Of a stretch of DNA of 64,000 bases, positions 20,276-28,963 are shown one piece after another. The stretch's first letter is position 1. Every line of letters begins with the position of its first letter. A program made the translations under genes and the position numbers. The notes beneath the pieces were generated by a model. The model had not been told where the DNA came from and did not search any database. It saw only the letters and a list, made by a program, of their open reading frames with translations. Source of the stretch: Pseudomonas mosselii (GTDB lineage Bacteria > Pseudomonadota > Gammaproteobacteria > Pseudomonadales > Pseudomonadaceae); the NCBI RefSeq assembly GCF_003205295.1, contig NZ_QJRP01000012.1, forward strand, positions 62,001 to 126,000. The letters are read 5' to 3'.

Positions 20276-21592
20276 ATGGGCCAATGGCTGGACAGCCTGA
20301 CCGCCTGGCTTGGCGCCAACCCGCAGTGGTTGGGCCTGGCCATCTTCATCGTGGCCTGCGTTGAATGCCTGGCCATCGCCGGCATCATCGTGCCCGGCAC
20401 CGTGCTGCTGTTCGCCGTCGCCGTCCTCGCCGGCAGCGGTGCCTTCAGCCTCGGCGAGACCCTGCTGCTGGGCTTCCTCGGCGGCCTGCTGGGCGATGCG
20501 ATCTCCTACGGCATCGGCAAGTATTTCCACCAGAACATCCGGCGCCTGCCGCTGCTGCGCAGCCACCCGGAGTGGATCGGCAGCGCCGAGGCGTACTTCC
20601 AGCGCTACGGCATCGCCAGTCTGCTGGTCGGCCGCTTCATCGGCCCGCTGCGGCCGATGCTGCCGATGGTCGCCGGCATGTTCGACATGCCGCTGCCGCG
20701 CTTCATCGCCGTGAGCCTGGTGGCCGGCGCCGGCTGGTCGGTGGCCTACCTGCTGCCGGGCTGGGCCACCGGCGCGGCCATGCGCCTGCCGCTGCCGGAA
20801 GGATTCTGGCTGGACGCAGGGATCGTCGTCGGCACCCTTGCGGTGCTGATCGGCCTGAGCCTGAGCACCAGCATTCGCGACCAGCGCCATGGCACCCGGC
20901 TGATCGCCGCCCTCAGCGGCCTGGCCGTGGCCGCGCTGTTCATCGGCTGGCCGTACCTGAGCGAGTTCGACCAAGGCGTGATGACCCTGGTCCAGGAACA
21001 CCGCAGTCAGGTGATCGACGGCGCCGTGGTGCTGGTCACCCGCCTGGGCGACTTCCGCACCCAGTTCTTCCTGGGAGGCCTGCTCACCGGCCTGCTGCTG
21101 CTGGCCCGGCAATGGCGTCACGCCTTGTTCGCCGGGGCGACGCTGATCGGCGCGGCGGCCGCCAACGGCACCTTGAAATGGCTGTTCGCCCGCGCCCGCC
21201 CCGAAGTGCTGGTCGATCCGCTGACCAGCTACAGCATGCCCAGCGGCCACAGCTCGGCGTCGTTCGCCTTCTTCCTGGTGCTGGCGGTGCTGGCTGGACG
21301 CGGTCAGCCGCCGCGCATGCGCCTGACCTGGGTCATGCTGGGCTGCCTGCCAGCGCTGGCGATCGCCTTGTCGCGGGTGTACCTCGGGGCGCACTGGCCA
21401 ACCGACATCCTCGCCGGGGCACTGCTGGCGTGCTGCGTGTGCGCGGCGAGCCTGACCCTGGTGCAGTATCGCCAGCCGCTGGTGGCGCTGCCGCAAAGGG
21501 TGTGGTGGCTAGTGCTGCCGGCGTGCGTCGCGCTGCTGGCGTTCTTTGCCCTGCATGCACTGCCAAAGGCGTTGTTGCGTTACCAGTATTGA
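20276..21592 (+). CDS. DedA-PAP2 fusion membrane protein (undecaprenyl-phosphate / lipid phosphatase type)
   Basis: A 438-aa integral membrane protein joining two lipid-active modules. Residues ~1-190 are a DedA/SNARE-associated domain (GTVLLFAVAVLAG, GDAISYGIGKYF, then GRFIGPLRPMLPMVAGM), a family linked to undecaprenyl-phosphate and phosphatidylethanolamine flipping. Residues ~210-438 are a PAP2 phosphatase with KWLFARARP, PSGH (about 322-325) and SRVYLGAHWPTD, all catalytic residues present. The likely role is dephosphorylating and recycling a polyprenyl or phospholipid phosphate; the substrate is not shown by the sequence. It is linked to mpg by a four-base gap. Confidence 0.9.
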   Translation: MGQWLDSLTAWLGANPQWLGLAIFIVACVECLAIAGIIVPGTVLLFAVAVLAGSGAFSLGETLLLGFLGGLLGDAISYGIGKYFHQNIRRLPLLRSHPEWIGSAEAYFQRYGIASLLVGRFIGPLRPMLPMVAGMFDMPLPRFIAVSLVAGAGWSVAYLLPGWATGAAMRLPLPEGFWLDAGIVVGTLAVLIGLSLSTSIRDQRHGTRLIAALSGLAVAALFIGWPYLSEFDQGVMTLVQEHRSQVIDGAVVLVTRLGDFRTQFFLGGLLTGLLLLARQWRHALFAGATLIGAAAANGTLKWLFARARPEVLVDPLTSYSMPSGHSSASFAFFLVLAVLAGRGQPPRMRLTWVMLGCLPALAIALSRVYLGAHWPTDILAGALLACCVCAASLTLVQYRQPLVALPQRVWWLVLPACVALLAFFALHALPKALLRYQY

Positions 21593-21618
21593 TACGGCCA
21601 TTTTGCAGCAGCGCGAAT

Positions 21619-21739
21619 CCCTGTAGGAGCGGCCTTGTGTCGCGAAAGGGCCGCAAAGCGGCCCCGACAATATCAGCTTGATGCGCAGATCTGGGGGCGC
21701 TTCGCACCCCTTTCGCGACACAAGGCCGCTCCTACAGGG
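21619..21739. repeat. inverted REP pair between convergent genes
   Basis: Units at 21619-21665 and 21693-21739 in opposite orientation, with core CCTGTAGGAGCGGCCTTGTG then TCGCGAAAGGG and an outer GC hairpin (GGCCGCAAAGCGGCC). It separates the 3' ends of the DedA-PAP2 gene and the Lon-domain gene. Confidence 0.86.
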
Positions 21740-21770
21740 ATCGCATGGGCCGCAGGGGGAGCGAGCCTGA

Positions 21771-22361
21771 TCAGGCGAACAATTCGCCCTGAATCCGCTC
21801 GAGCAACGCCTGGATCGCCTCCAGCCTGAGCTTTGGCGAATCGATGGCCAGCAGGTCGAGCTTGTCCTCTTCCATGAACGGCAGCAGGTAGGCCAGCTGG
21901 TTGCCCAGCGACTGGCGCCCGTCCACGTCGCGCGGCATGTCCAGCGCCTCGACCATCGGATGCTCGCCCAACGCCAGCAGCAGGGCCAGCAGGTCGTCGT
22001 CCTGCTCCACCAACGGGCTGTCCGCCAGGTCCGGCAGCCATTGCACCTCGGCGAGCATCAGCTGGTCCTTCTGCACCTCGGTCCGTTCGACACGAAACCG
22101 CCGCACGCCCTCGACGCGAATACCCAGCAGGCCGTTGTCCTGCTGCACGAAGTCGCGGATCAGCGCCTCGCAGCCGACCGAGGCCACCACCGGCGGCGCC
22201 TTGCCCACCTGCTCGCCTTCAAGGATGCACACCACGCCGAAACCGGCGCCCTGCTTCATGCAGCGGCCGATCATGTCCAGGTAGCGCGCCTCGAAGATCT
22301 GCAGGTCGAGCAGGCAACCGGGGAACAGCACGGTATTGAGGGGAAACAGCGGTAACGTCAT
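21771..22361 (-). CDS. Lon N-terminal (substrate-binding) domain protein
   Basis: A 196-aa stand-alone LON substrate-binding (PUA-like) domain without the AAA+ and protease parts of Lon. It shows the family start LPLFPLNTVLFPGCLLDLQI, followed by FEARYLDMI and GVVCILEG, and a helical C-terminal bundle. Proteins of this type are common in Proteobacteria; their partner is unknown. It lies 9 bases downstream of the LrgB-like gene and probably shares its transcript. Confidence 0.88.
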   Translation of the reverse strand: MTLPLFPLNTVLFPGCLLDLQIFEARYLDMIGRCMKQGAGFGVVCILEGEQVGKAPPVVASVGCEALIRDFVQQDNGLLGIRVEGVRRFRVERTEVQKDQLMLAEVQWLPDLADSPLVEQDDDLLALLLALGEHPMVEALDMPRDVDGRQSLGNQLAYLLPFMEEDKLDLLAIDSPKLRLEAIQALLERIQGELFA

Positions 22362-22370
22362 CTCGACTCC

Positions 22371-23087
22371 TCAAGCCACCAGGCTGACCGCCAACGGCAG
22401 GAACACCGCCGTGGCCACCCCCATCAGGCTCATCGCCAGCGCGGCGAAGGCGCCGCATTCGTCACTTTCCTGCAAGGCCACCGAGGTGCCCACCGCGTGG
22501 GCGGTCACCCCCAGCGCCATGCCCCGAGCCTCCGGACTGAGCACGCCGCAGCGGGTCAACAGCGCCGGGCCGAAGATCGCACCGATCACCCCGGTGATCA
22601 GCACGAACACCGCGGCCAAGGCCGCCACCCCGCCGATCTGCTCGGCCACCAGCATGGCGATCGGTGAAGTGACCGACTTCGGCGCCATGGTCATCAGGAT
22701 CATGTGTTCGGCACCGAACCACCACCCCAGCGCCAGGCACGCCACGGTGGCGAACAGGCCTCCGATTACCAGCGTAGTAAATGTCGGCCAGAACAGCTGC
22801 CGAATGCGCCGCAGGTTGAGGTAGAGCGGCACCGCCAGGGCCACGGTGGCCGGCCCCAGGAGGATGTTCATGATCTCAGTGCTCTTGCGGTACTCGGCGT
22901 AGTCGATGCCGCAGGCCAGGAGGATGCCGATCACCACCAGCATCGACACCAGCACCGGTTGCAGGAAGATCCAGCGGGTCTTCTCGTAGCCCGCCAGCAC
23001 CAGCTGGTAGGCGGCCAACGTGATGCCGATGCCGAACAACGGATGATGGATGACCGCCTCGAGCGCGCCGTGCCAGTCGAGGATCAT
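22371..23087 (-). CDS. LrgB/CidB family membrane protein
   Basis: A 238-aa, multi-helix inner-membrane protein of the LrgB/CidB/YohK family (KSVTSPIAMLVAEQIGG, GITLAAYQLVL and the end segment ALGVTAHAVGTSVALQESDE are typical). Family members work with an LrgA-type partner and have been linked to murein hydrolase control and to export of small carboxylates. It overlaps the LrgA-like gene by four bases (ATGA). Confidence 0.9.
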   Translation of the reverse strand: MILDWHGALEAVIHHPLFGIGITLAAYQLVLAGYEKTRWIFLQPVLVSMLVVIGILLACGIDYAEYRKSTEIMNILLGPATVALAVPLYLNLRRIRQLFWPTFTTLVIGGLFATVACLALGWWFGAEHMILMTMAPKSVTSPIAMLVAEQIGGVAALAAVFVLITGVIGAIFGPALLTRCGVLSPEARGMALGVTAHAVGTSVALQESDECGAFAALAMSLMGVATAVFLPLAVSLVA

Positions 23088-23446
23088 GGCTGCTCCTCGC
23101 GCTTGCCCTGGCGGTGGATCAGCTTCTGCATCAGCACGCCGACGAACACCAGGGTCAGCAGGCAGGAGATCAGCAAGGCCCCGACGATGGCCCAGAAGTC
23201 GGCGGCGATGTCCCTGGCGTAGACCATCACCCCCACCGCCGGTGGCACCAGCAGCAGCGGCAGGTAGCGCAGCAGGCTGCCCGCGGCCTCGTTGAGCGGC
23301 TGGCCGACTTCGCCACGAATCATCAGGAAGGCCATCAGCAGCAACAGGCCGATGATCGGCCCGGGCAGGATAGGCAGCAACAGGTGGTTGATCGCCGTTC
23401 CCAGCAACTGGAACAGCACCAGCCAGGTCAAACCACGCAACAGCAT
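23084..23446 (-). CDS. CidA/LrgA family holin-like protein
   Basis: A 120-aa holin-like membrane protein with about four helices and the family pattern LLPILPGPIIGLLLLMAFL near residues 24-42. It is the usual partner of the adjoining LrgB-like protein; the four-base overlap supports a stoichiometric pair. AGGGAGG lies just upstream of the ATG. Confidence 0.9.
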   Translation of the reverse strand: MLLRGLTWLVLFQLLGTAINHLLLPILPGPIIGLLLLMAFLMIRGEVGQPLNEAAGSLLRYLPLLLVPPAVGVMVYARDIAADFWAIVGALLISCLLTLVFVGVLMQKLIHRQGKREEQP

Positions 23447-23473
23447 ATGGACCTCCCTCAGAGCATGGCGACC

Positions 23474-23479
23474 ATTATA
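23474..23479 (-). promoter_or_regulatory. -10 element for the lrgAB-like pair
   Basis: A perfect TATAAT on the minus strand, 28 bases upstream of the LrgA-like ATG. No clear -35 is visible. The position would give a very short leader containing only the ribosome-binding site. Confidence 0.4.
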
Positions 23480-23597
23480 AGCACGCTAAGCAACTGCCTA
23501 TAAGGCGATGTTCGGCGAAAAGCGGGCAACTTGACTGAAACGGTTCGCCGTGCTGATCTTGCACATTCGTACCAAATGACAATCTGGAGATGTCGCG

Positions 23598-24053
23598 ATG
23601 CCCTATGTACCCGTTACAGAGCTTTCGCAGTACGTTGGCAAGGAACTGGGACGTTCCGCCTGGCTTAAGATCGATCAGCAACGCATCAACCTGTTCGCCG
23701 AGGCCACCGGCGATTTCCAGTTCATCCATGTCGACCCGGTCAAAGCGGCCAAGACCCCGTTCGGCACCACCATCGCTCATGGCTTCCTCACCCTGTCGCT
23801 GATCCCCAAGCTGATGGAAGACATCCTCGTGCTGCCCGAAGGGCTGAAGATGGTGGTCAACTACGGCCTGGACAGCGTACGTTTCATCCAGCCGGTAAAG
23901 GTCGACAGCCAGGTGCGACTGAAGGTCGACCTGACCGACGCCACCGAGAAGAAACCGGGGCAATGGCTGCTCAAGGCCACCGTCACCCTCGAGATCGAAG
24001 GCGAAGAAAAACCCGCCTACATCGCCGAACCTCTGTCGCTCTGCTTCGTCTGA
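23598..24053 (+). CDS. MaoC/NodN-type (R)-enoyl-CoA hydratase
   Basis: A 151-aa single hot-dog domain. The hydratase-2 motif is in ATGDFQFIHVDPVKAA (Asp and His of the catalytic pair), followed by GTTIAHGFLTLSLIP, the usual MaoC substrate-gate segment. Family members hydrate trans-2-enoyl-CoA to (R)-3-hydroxyacyl-CoA; the NodN/PhaJ-like subclass can feed polyhydroxyalkanoate synthesis, but the substrate here is not known. The start lies 150 bases from the divergent LrgA-like gene. Confidence 0.9.
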   Translation: MPYVPVTELSQYVGKELGRSAWLKIDQQRINLFAEATGDFQFIHVDPVKAAKTPFGTTIAHGFLTLSLIPKLMEDILVLPEGLKMVVNYGLDSVRFIQPVKVDSQVRLKVDLTDATEKKPGQWLLKATVTLEIEGEEKPAYIAEPLSLCFV

Positions 24054-24141
24054 TACGCCCCAGGGGCCGCCGCGCGGCCCCGATTCACGCACCCGCGCAT
24101 TCTGCGGCATACTCGGCGCATCGATTGTCCCGGAACCCGCC

Positions 24142-25875
24142 ATGCGCCCCCTGCTCCCCCTGACCCTGATCCTGTTGCTCGCCGCCTGCGGCGAAGGCGA
24201 ACCGCTGTCGCCCCCGGACGCCCGGCTGCCCGACGGCGGCCGCTACCGCGGCCAGGTGGTCGACGGCTTGCTGCAAGGCGAGGGGCGCATCGACTACCCC
24301 AACGGCAGTTGGTACGCCGGCACCTTCAAGGACGGCCAGTGGCATGGCCAGGGCGAATGGCACGGCAGCAACGGCGAGGTCTATCGCGGCCAATTCAGCG
24401 AAGGCCTGTTCCAGGGCCTGGGCGACCTGACCACACCCGGTAGCCATTATGCGGGCACCTTCAAGCATGGCCGCCGCGACGGCGAGGGCGCGCTCAGGCA
24501 GAACGACCAGACCTACCGCGGCCAGTTCAAGGACGACCAGTACGAAGGTGCCGGCCAACTCGAACTGGCCGACGGCAGCCGCTACCAGGGCCTGTTCGCA
24601 AAGGGCAAGCCCAATGGCGCCGGGGTGCGCAGCGACGCCAGCGGCAACCAGTTCAGCGGCCACTTCATCGACGGCCAGTTGCAAGGCGCCGGCACCTACG
24701 ACAGCGCCGACGGCGAGCAGTACATCGGCGAATTCAAGGACAACCGCCTCGAAGGCCGGGGGCGCTACGAGAGCGCCGACGGCGACGTCTGGATCGGCGA
24801 CTTCAGGGATGGATCGCTGGTCGGCCAGGGCGAACTGCTGGGCAGCGATGGCAGCCGCTACAAGGGTGGTTTTCGCGACTGGCGCTTCGCCGGCAGCGGC
24901 ACCTTGCAGTTGGCCGACGGCAGCCAGTATGTCGGCGGCTTCGCCGATGATGCCTACCACGGTCGCGGCAAGCTGACCCGCCCGGACGGGCGGGTCGAGA
25001 GCGGCACCTGGGTCAACGGTGTGCGGGTGCGCGATGCCCAGGGCAAGCTGCTACCCGACCCGCTGGACCTGGCCCTGCTCAACCAGGGCAAGCTGTTGGG
25101 CGATGCCCTGGCCAAGGTGCCGGCGTCGGAGCCGCCGGTGCAGCTGTACAGCCTGGTGGTGGCCGGCGACGGTCAGCAGAGCGTGTTCCTGCGCGAGGCC
25201 GACTATGTCAGCAACATGCTCAAGGTGCGCTTCGGTGCCCACGGCCAGGTGACCCTGGTCAACCATCGCGACCATCTGGCCGACCGCCCGATGGCCACCC
25301 GCGAGAACCTCACTCGCGCCGCCCGCACCCTGGCCGAGCGCAGCGGCCCCGAGGACCTGGTGTTCATCTACCTGACCAGCCACGGCAGCCATGACCACCA
25401 ACTGGTGCTCGACCAGCCGCGCCTGCAACTGGCCGACCTGTCCGCCGACGAGCTGGCCAGTGCCCTGGCCCCGCTGAAGGACCGCGACAAGGTGATCGTC
25501 ATCTCTGCCTGCTATTCCGGTGGCTACATCGCCCCGCTCAAGGACGACCGCACGCTGGTCATGACCGCCGCCCGCCCTGACCGGGTGTCGTTCGGCTGTT
25601 CGGAAGAAGCCGACTTCACCTATTTTGGCGACGCCCTGTTCGCCCAGGCGCTGAACCAGACCGACGACCTGAAACAGGCGTTTGAACTGGCGCGACAAAG
25701 CGTTGCCGAAAGAGAACGAAGGGAGGGCTTCGAAGCCTCGGAGCCACAGCTCTGGGCGCCGTCGGCGGTGATCAGCCACTGGCAGCGCCTGCGCCGCCAA
25801 CAGGCCGAGCAAGCCCTGCGCAATGAAGCCCAGCCAGCTTCGGGGCAACAGGCAAAAAAACCTGGCGCCCACTAA
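24142..25875 (+). CDS. MORN-repeat lipoprotein with C13 (legumain/caspase-like) peptidase domain
   Basis: A 577-aa protein with lipobox LAAC (Cys16). About eleven MORN repeats follow (residues ~33-285; pattern GxYxGxFxDGxxxGxGxxxxxDG). The C-terminal domain (~310-545) has the clan-CD dyad: His414 in YLTSHGSHDH and Cys457 in VIVISACYSGGY. The C13 family hydrolyses Asx-X or related bonds; MORN arrays usually bind membranes or proteins. The mature protein would face the periplasm or outer membrane. Its substrate is unknown. The last ~35 residues are Gln/Ala-rich. It stands 88 bases after the maoC gene. Confidence 0.88.
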   Translation: MRPLLPLTLILLLAACGEGEPLSPPDARLPDGGRYRGQVVDGLLQGEGRIDYPNGSWYAGTFKDGQWHGQGEWHGSNGEVYRGQFSEGLFQGLGDLTTPGSHYAGTFKHGRRDGEGALRQNDQTYRGQFKDDQYEGAGQLELADGSRYQGLFAKGKPNGAGVRSDASGNQFSGHFIDGQLQGAGTYDSADGEQYIGEFKDNRLEGRGRYESADGDVWIGDFRDGSLVGQGELLGSDGSRYKGGFRDWRFAGSGTLQLADGSQYVGGFADDAYHGRGKLTRPDGRVESGTWVNGVRVRDAQGKLLPDPLDLALLNQGKLLGDALAKVPASEPPVQLYSLVVAGDGQQSVFLREADYVSNMLKVRFGAHGQVTLVNHRDHLADRPMATRENLTRAARTLAERSGPEDLVFIYLTSHGSHDHQLVLDQPRLQLADLSADELASALAPLKDRDKVIVISACYSGGYIAPLKDDRTLVMTAARPDRVSFGCSEEADFTYFGDALFAQALNQTDDLKQAFELARQSVAERERREGFEASEPQLWAPSAVISHWQRLRRQQAEQALRNEAQPASGQQAKKPGAH

Positions 25876-25902
25876 GCTGTGTAGTAACGAGGGAGAGACA
25901 TC

Positions 25903-26547
25903 ATGTACCTGACGCCTCAACATGTCCTGCTTGCCGGTGCCACGGGTCTGACGGGTGAACACCTGCTCGACCGCCTGCTCAACGAGCCCACCATCAGCCG
26001 CGTGCTGGCACCGACTCGCCGCCCTCTGGCCGAGCACCCGCACCTGGAAAACCCGGTGGGCGACCCGGCCGTGTTTCTCCCGCAACTGGCCGGCCGCGTC
26101 GATATCGCCTTCTGCTGCCTGGGTACCACGCTCAAGCAGGCAGGCTCGGAAAACGCCTTCCGCGCCGTCGACCTGGACATGGTCGTGGCCTTCAGCAAGC
26201 GTGCCCGCGAGATGGGCGCCCGCCACCTCCTGGTGATCAGTGCCCTGGGCGCCGATCCGAAGTCATCGGTTTTCTACAACCGGGTCAAGGGTGAGATGGA
26301 AGAGGCACTCAAGCAGCAGGACTGGCCGCAACTGACCATCGTGCGGCCTTCGTTGTTGCTGGGCGAGCGGATCGAGCCACGCCTGGGTGAACGGATGGCG
26401 GCGCCGTTTGCCCGTCTGATACCCGGCAAGTATCGCGGTATCGAGGCCTGTACCCTGGCTCGGGCGCTGTGGCGCCTGGCGCTGGAGGAGGAAGATGGGA
26501 TCAGGGTGGTCGAGTCGGACGAGTTGCGAAAACTCGGCAAGAAATAG
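25903..26547 (+). CDS. NAD(P)-binding oxidoreductase, TIP30/HTATIP2-like
   Basis: A 214-aa atypical short-chain dehydrogenase. The Rossmann motif is [18 protein letters not shown] (residues ~9-26), followed by [13 protein letters not shown] and a YxxxK-like segment [13 protein letters not shown], then [11 protein letters not shown], all seen in TIP30/YwnB-type proteins. Substrate unknown. A GGGAGA ribosome-binding site precedes the ATG; the gap to the MORN-C13 gene is only 27 bases, so co-transcription is likely. Confidence 0.88.
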   Translation: MYLTPQHVLLAGATGLTGEHLLDRLLNEPTISRVLAPTRRPLAEHPHLENPVGDPAVFLPQLAGRVDIAFCCLGTTLKQAGSENAFRAVDLDMVVAFSKRAREMGARHLLVISALGADPKSSVFYNRVKGEMEEALKQQDWPQLTIVRPSLLLGERIEPRLGERMAAPFARLIPGKYRGIEACTLARALWRLALEEEDGIRVVESDELRKLGKK

Positions 26548-26562
26548 CGTTGACCTGTTATG

Positions 26563-26636
26563 CCCTTTCGCGGGTAAACCCGCTCCCACAGGTTGTGCAC
26601 AGGCCCTGTGGGAGCGGGTTTACCCGCGAAAGGGCC
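26563..26636. repeat. inverted REP pair (second subfamily) between convergent genes
   Basis: CCCTTTCGCGGGTAAACCCG (start 26563) and CCCTGTGGGAGCGGGTTTAC (start 26604) are the opposed ends of two nearly identical units. They fill the gap between the oxidoreductase and lipoprotein stops and reach to within one base of the latter. Confidence 0.87.
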
Positions 26637-26637
26637 G

Positions 26638-26925
26638 CTACAGACCGCCCGTGGCGTTGAAACCCACCCCCGCCGCAGTCAACAACGACAGCGGCAGCAA
26701 CAAGGTATCCAGCAACGCGCTCCCCGGCAGGTCCAGCCCCGGATAGGCCGGCGCTTCGGCACCAAAGCGATCCTCGGGACAACAGCCGCCATTGATCACG
26801 TACAGGTCAAGCCGCGTCCCGGCATACACCACCGGCGCCCCCGGCTTGTTGGCATCGAGGGTGCGCACCGTGGCGCAGCCGCCGAGCTGGGCCAGTATCA
26901 CCAGCCCCGCCAACACCCGCTTCAA
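26638..26925 (-). CDS. YceK/YidQ-type small lipoprotein
   Basis: A 95-aa predicted lipoprotein with lipobox LGGC (Cys17). It has the YceK/YidQ pattern: [20 protein letters not shown], then [20 protein letters not shown]. No function is known. Its ATG overlaps the ubiX stop by four bases, so it is the last gene of the mpl-ubiX unit. Confidence 0.85.
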   Translation of the reverse strand: MKRVLAGLVILAQLGGCATVRTLDANKPGAPVVYAGTRLDLYVINGGCCPEDRFGAEAPAYPGLDLPGSALLDTLLLPLSLLTAAGVGFNATGGL

Positions 26926-27551
26926 TCATCGACCCCGTAGTGATGCTCGCCCCAGCGCGGCAGCATGTCCTGCGGAATGTTCAGCAGGTTGAGGATACGC
27001 GCCACGACGAAATCGACCAGGTCGTCGATGCTCTGCGGCTGGTGATAGAACCCCGGAGCCGCCGGCAGGATCACCGCGCCCATCTGCGACAGCTTGAGCA
27101 TGTTCTCCAGGTGGATTGTGGAGAACGGCGCCTCGCGCGGCACCAGGATCAACTGGCGACGCTCCTTGAGGGTCACGTCGGCGGCGCGCTCGATCAGGTT
27201 GTTGCAGGCGCCCGTGGCGATCGCCGAGAGGGTGCCGGTGGAACAGGGCACCACCACCATCGCCGCTGGCGCGCCGGAGCCCGAGGCCACCGGCGACATC
27301 CAGTCCTCCTTGCCGTACACGCGGATCTGCCCGTCAGCCGCGCCGGTGTACTCGGTGAGGAACGCCTGCATGGCCTGGGGCTTGGCCGGCAGCAGCACGT
27401 CGGTCTCGGTGGCCATCACCAGCTGGGCGGCCTTGGAGACGAGGAAGTGCACCTCGCGGTCCTCGCGCACCAGGCAGTCGAGCAAACGCAGGCCATACTG
27501 CGCCCCGGAGGCGCCGGTCATGGCCAGGGTGATGCGTTCCGGCCCGCTCAC
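26922..27551 (-). CDS. ubiX: flavin prenyltransferase UbiX
   Basis: Makes the prenylated FMN cofactor used by the UbiD decarboxylase in ubiquinone synthesis. The 209-aa flavoprotein has [53 protein letters not shown] and [17 protein letters not shown], all characteristic. The ATG overlaps the mpl stop by four bases (ATGA). Confidence 0.96.
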   Translation of the reverse strand: MSGPERITLAMTGASGAQYGLRLLDCLVREDREVHFLVSKAAQLVMATETDVLLPAKPQAMQAFLTEYTGAADGQIRVYGKEDWMSPVASGSGAPAAMVVVPCSTGTLSAIATGACNNLIERAADVTLKERRQLILVPREAPFSTIHLENMLKLSQMGAVILPAAPGFYHQPQSIDDLVDFVVARILNLLNIPQDMLPRWGEHHYGVDD

Positions 27552-28897
27552 TTCAGCGCCTCGGCCAGCTTGCCGTGCAGGCCGCCGAAGCCGCCGTTGC
27601 TCATGATCACCACATGGGTGCCCGGGCGGGCCTGGCCCTTGATGCGCTCGATGATGGCTTCAAGACTGTCGGCCACCACGCTCGGCACCTTGCACTGCGC
27701 GGCGGTGCCCGCCAAGTCCCAGCCCAGGTTGGGCGGGGCGTACCAGATCACCTGGTCGGCGTCGTTGACGCTTTCCGGCAGGCCATCGCGGTGGGCGCCG
27801 AGCTTCATGGAGTTGGAACGAGGCTCGATCACCGCGATCACCGGTGCCTCGCCGACACGCTTGCGCAGGCCGTCGAGGGTGGTGGCGATGGCGGTCGGGT
27901 GGTGAGCGAAGTCGTCATAGATGGTCACGCCCTGCACTTCGGCGACCTTCTCCATGCGCCGCTTGACGCTCTTGAATCCGCTCAGGCCTTCAATGCCCAT
28001 GGCCGGCGCCACGCCAACGTGACGAGCGGCGGCCAAGGTAGCCAGGGCGTTGGCGACGTTGTGCTGACCGGTCAGCGCCCAATCCACGACACCCTGCGCC
28101 TCACCGTCGAACAGCACCTCGAAGCGCGAACCGTCGGCGCTGAGCAGGCGCGCCTGCCATTGCCCGCCTTCGCCGGTGGTCTGCACCGGGGTCCAGCAGC
28201 CCATGCCGATGACCCGTTCCAGCGCCTGCTCGGTGGTCGGGTGGATGACCAGGCCTTCGCTGGGAATGGTGCGCACCAGGTGATGGAACTGCCGCTCGAT
28301 GGACGCCAGGTCCGGAAAGATGTCCGCGTGGTCGAACTCGAGGTTATTGAGAATCGCGGTACGCGGGTGGTAGTGGACGAACTTGGAGCGCTTGTCGAAG
28401 AAGGCGCTGTCGTATTCGTCGGCCTCGACCACGAAGAACGGCGTATCGCCCAGGCGCGCCGACACCGAGAAGTTCTGCGGCACGCCGCCGATCAGGAAGC
28501 CCGGGCTCATGCCGGCATGCTCCAGGACCCAGGCCAGCATGCTGCTGGTGGTGGTCTTGCCATGGGTACCTGCTACCGCCAGGACCCAACGCCCCTGCAG
28601 CACATGGTCGGCCAGACACTGCGGGCCAGACACATAGGGCAGGCCCTTGTTCAGCACGTACTCCACCGCCGGGTTGCCCCGCGACATGGCATTGCCGATC
28701 ACCACCAGGTCAGGTGCCGGCTCCAGCTGGGCCGGGTCGTAGCCCTGGGTCAGCTCGATGCCCTGGGCCTCGAGCTGGGTGCTCATCGGGGGATAGACGT
28801 TGGCGTCGGAGCCGGTGACGCGGTGGCCCAGCTCCTTGGCCAGCACGGCCAGCGAACCCATGAAAGTGCCGCAAATACCGAGAATATGAATGTGCAT
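27548..28897 (-). CDS. mpl: UDP-MurNAc:L-Ala-gamma-D-Glu-meso-Dap ligase
   Basis: Murein-recycling ligase that reattaches the tripeptide to UDP-MurNAc. The 449-aa Mur-ligase-fold protein begins with [19 protein letters not shown] and has the ATP-binding [12 protein letters not shown] and the domain-3 [11 protein letters not shown] motif. The ATG at 28897 is preceded by GAGG; upstream in-frame codons would add 18 residues that do not match the family. It works in the same pathway as LdcA elsewhere in this window. Mpl-UbiX-lipoprotein form one operon. Confidence 0.96.
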   Translation of the reverse strand: MHIHILGICGTFMGSLAVLAKELGHRVTGSDANVYPPMSTQLEAQGIELTQGYDPAQLEPAPDLVVIGNAMSRGNPAVEYVLNKGLPYVSGPQCLADHVLQGRWVLAVAGTHGKTTTSSMLAWVLEHAGMSPGFLIGGVPQNFSVSARLGDTPFFVVEADEYDSAFFDKRSKFVHYHPRTAILNNLEFDHADIFPDLASIERQFHHLVRTIPSEGLVIHPTTEQALERVIGMGCWTPVQTTGEGGQWQARLLSADGSRFEVLFDGEAQGVVDWALTGQHNVANALATLAAARHVGVAPAMGIEGLSGFKSVKRRMEKVAEVQGVTIYDDFAHHPTAIATTLDGLRKRVGEAPVIAVIEPRSNSMKLGAHRDGLPESVNDADQVIWYAPPNLGWDLAGTAAQCKVPSVVADSLEAIIERIKGQARPGTHVVIMSNGGFGGLHGKLAEALK

Positions 28898-28963
28898 GAT
28901 CGACCTCGCAAAACGTCGAGGCAGGGTAGCCCAGGGCGAGGGAAATCGCACTCGCTGTTTCGC

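Noticed and set aside
19559..21496. 645-codon frame antisense to mpg and the DedA-PAP2 gene
   Set aside because: Gln/His/Ala-rich shadow; both plus-strand genes have complete family motifs.
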